Below, piece after piece: positions 62,926 through 64,000 of a stretch of 64,000 bases of DNA. The position numbers and the translations under genes are program-made. This DNA comes from Acanthaster planci (Eukaryota; Echinodermata; Asteroidea; Valvatida; Acanthasteridae): assembly GCF_001949145.1 (NCBI RefSeq), contig NW_019091362.1:1076328-1140327 (forward strand), in the 5' to 3' direction. The notes below the pieces were generated by a model that was not told where the DNA came from, searched no databases, and saw only the letters and a program-made list of their open reading frames with translations. Every line of letters starts with the position of its first letter. The stretch's first letter is position 1.

Positions 62926-63505
62926 GGGTCAAAGGTCATCTAGTAGTTGGTATGCCCAGTGGTCGTTTTATTGAAATTTACTGTTTCTCCCACAATCTTT
63001 ATCGAATAAAGGCCCAACTTGGTCAGTGAATGTCTATACCTATCCAGGTCATTTTATGAAAATAAAAGAGCAGCAGCTTGTGTACATTCTAGTTCCCGTA
63101 TAGTGGTCAGTTTGGTCAGTTTCTGAAAAACTGACAAAGTGGCTGAGGGGTCTCACTTTTTTCATTGATTTGAGCCAAAATTGGTCAGTTATGGCAGACC
63201 TCTTCAGCTTCACATGCACTGTTTGCAGATTTGGGGCAAAAGGTCACATGGGGATCAGCATGTTGTTATTTACCAAACATGAATAAAGTGCTTTGTTTCC
63301 TCACTTTTTCGAAACTTAGAGTTGGGGGGTCTCGTCAATTTTGTACGGGCTGTTTGCAGATATGGGACAAAGGTCACCTAGTGGTCAGCGTGGTCATTTT
63401 CATGCAAAACATGGAAATTGCTTCATTTGATCCATATATGATTAGTTACAGCCTCTGAAGAGCACCTGATTGTGTCTCTGTAAAGGATCGGTCAGCCAGA
63501 GGTCA
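62926..63505 (+). repeat. Degenerate tandem array rich in GGTCA
   Basis: Diverged units recur, for example GTTTGCAGAT at 63221 and 63352 (131 bp apart). Thirteen GGTCA pentamers lie on the plus strand in 580 bp. Pairs form a perfect DR1 (62926-62938, GGGTCA-A-AGGTCA) and DR5-like spacings at 63371-63387 and 63489-63505. It may be a tandem repeat that happens to contain nuclear-receptor half-sites. Confidence 0.7.
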
Positions 63506-63850
63506 GCAGCAGTCATTTCCTGACTTTGATAAACATCCCAAGTGCTATGAACTGACCAGGGCAATATTTGTTTAGTTAAATCAGTGTGGATTTTTGATTA
63601 TACACTGTGTGTGTAGAGGAAAGTCAGCAGTCTCCAAATGACCAGCACCACCATCCTGCTCTAGTTTCAGTTTTATGTATTTTTTCTGACTTTTTCTGAG
63701 ATTTATTATTAATCAAGTTTTTAGTTATTATTAGCTTATTAGTCGAGTTGCTGAATTGACATGTATTTTGGAAGGATGTTACTTCTTATTAACAATTTAC
63801 TGCACATGTTGCCCAGGGAATTATCCTGTGCTGATGGATAACACACTGAA

Positions 63851-63877
63851 TCTGTCAAAATTGAACATTTTGACAGA
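63851..63877. other. 11-bp stem-loop
   Basis: TCTGTCAAAAT pairs with ATTTTGACAGA around the loop TGAAC. There is no gene context. Confidence 0.7.
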
Positions 63878-64000
63878 CTCATGATTACACAATCCATTCT
63901 AAGGTATATGTAATACATACCTGCACGTGTACAATAACCTGGTACGTTCCCATTGTATGGTTAGTAGACTCTTTGTGCAAGATTTACAAAGAATGTGCCA

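Larger units (their letters stand above)
45893..64000. other. Repeat-rich region upstream of CCDC103
   Basis: Between the listed elements I find no supported gene. Stretches 46870-47980, 52030-54460, 54620-58420 and 58970-61900 contain only short open frames, ACATGTAC runs and AT-rich sequence. Direct AAGTCAAGT phrases recur at 59500-59540 and 59810-59880. Confidence 0.5.

Noticed and set aside
62179-62932. Overlapping minus-strand frames of 116 and 145 codons
   Set aside because: Neither has a recognisable domain, and the first runs through a poly-G tract and ACATGTAC repeats.

Overview
The window is intron-rich animal DNA from a marine invertebrate deuterostome. An echinoderm, perhaps a sea star, is my best guess, with a hemichordate as the alternative. 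The reasons are a retinoic acid receptor (RAR) gene with canonical animal splice sites, a ciliary dynein-assembly gene (CCDC103), AT-rich non-coding DNA studded with ACATGTAC motifs, and abundant small inverted-repeat elements. The species call is inference. No bacterial operon, CRISPR array or viral gene is visible.

Layout. 1-10059: no coding exon that I can defend; it holds tandem repeats, a stem-loop and a perfect DR1 nuclear-receptor motif. 10060-35874 (+): eight exons of an RAR orthologue encoding 518 residues; the exon with the start codon was not found. Exon order is a long glutamine-rich A/B exon, the end of A/B plus first zinc finger, second zinc finger, hinge, and four ligand-binding-domain exons. 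35875-about 38170: probable RAR 3' UTR. 43565-45892 (-): a complete three-exon CCDC103 orthologue (263 aa), tail-to-tail with RAR. 45893-64000: mostly repeats, including a 46-bp minisatellite, a tRNA-type SINE candidate, a cluster of four fold-back elements at 49.5-58.9 kb, an 11-copy 17-bp minisatellite and a GGTCA-rich degenerate tandem array at 62.9-63.5 kb. Three weak exon candidates lie at 51.5, 54.6 and 60.9 kb.

Function. RAR is a ligand-controlled nuclear transcription factor that acts as a heterodimer with RXR. CCDC103 is a cytoplasmic and axonemal factor needed for dynein-arm assembly in cilia. I see no direct functional link between them. Both genes lie on human 17q21, so their proximity may be a remnant of ancestral linkage.

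The most unusual structures are: the poly-Q A/B exon, joined to the DNA-binding-domain exon by exact phase; an identical 154-bp direct repeat flanking one ligand-binding-domain exon; a three-copy MITE family with 4-bp target duplications; a 539-bp near-palindrome bounded by TTAA; and the GGTCA array. Two assembly gaps (15909-15976 and 32284-32622) and one single N (42124) interrupt the sequence.
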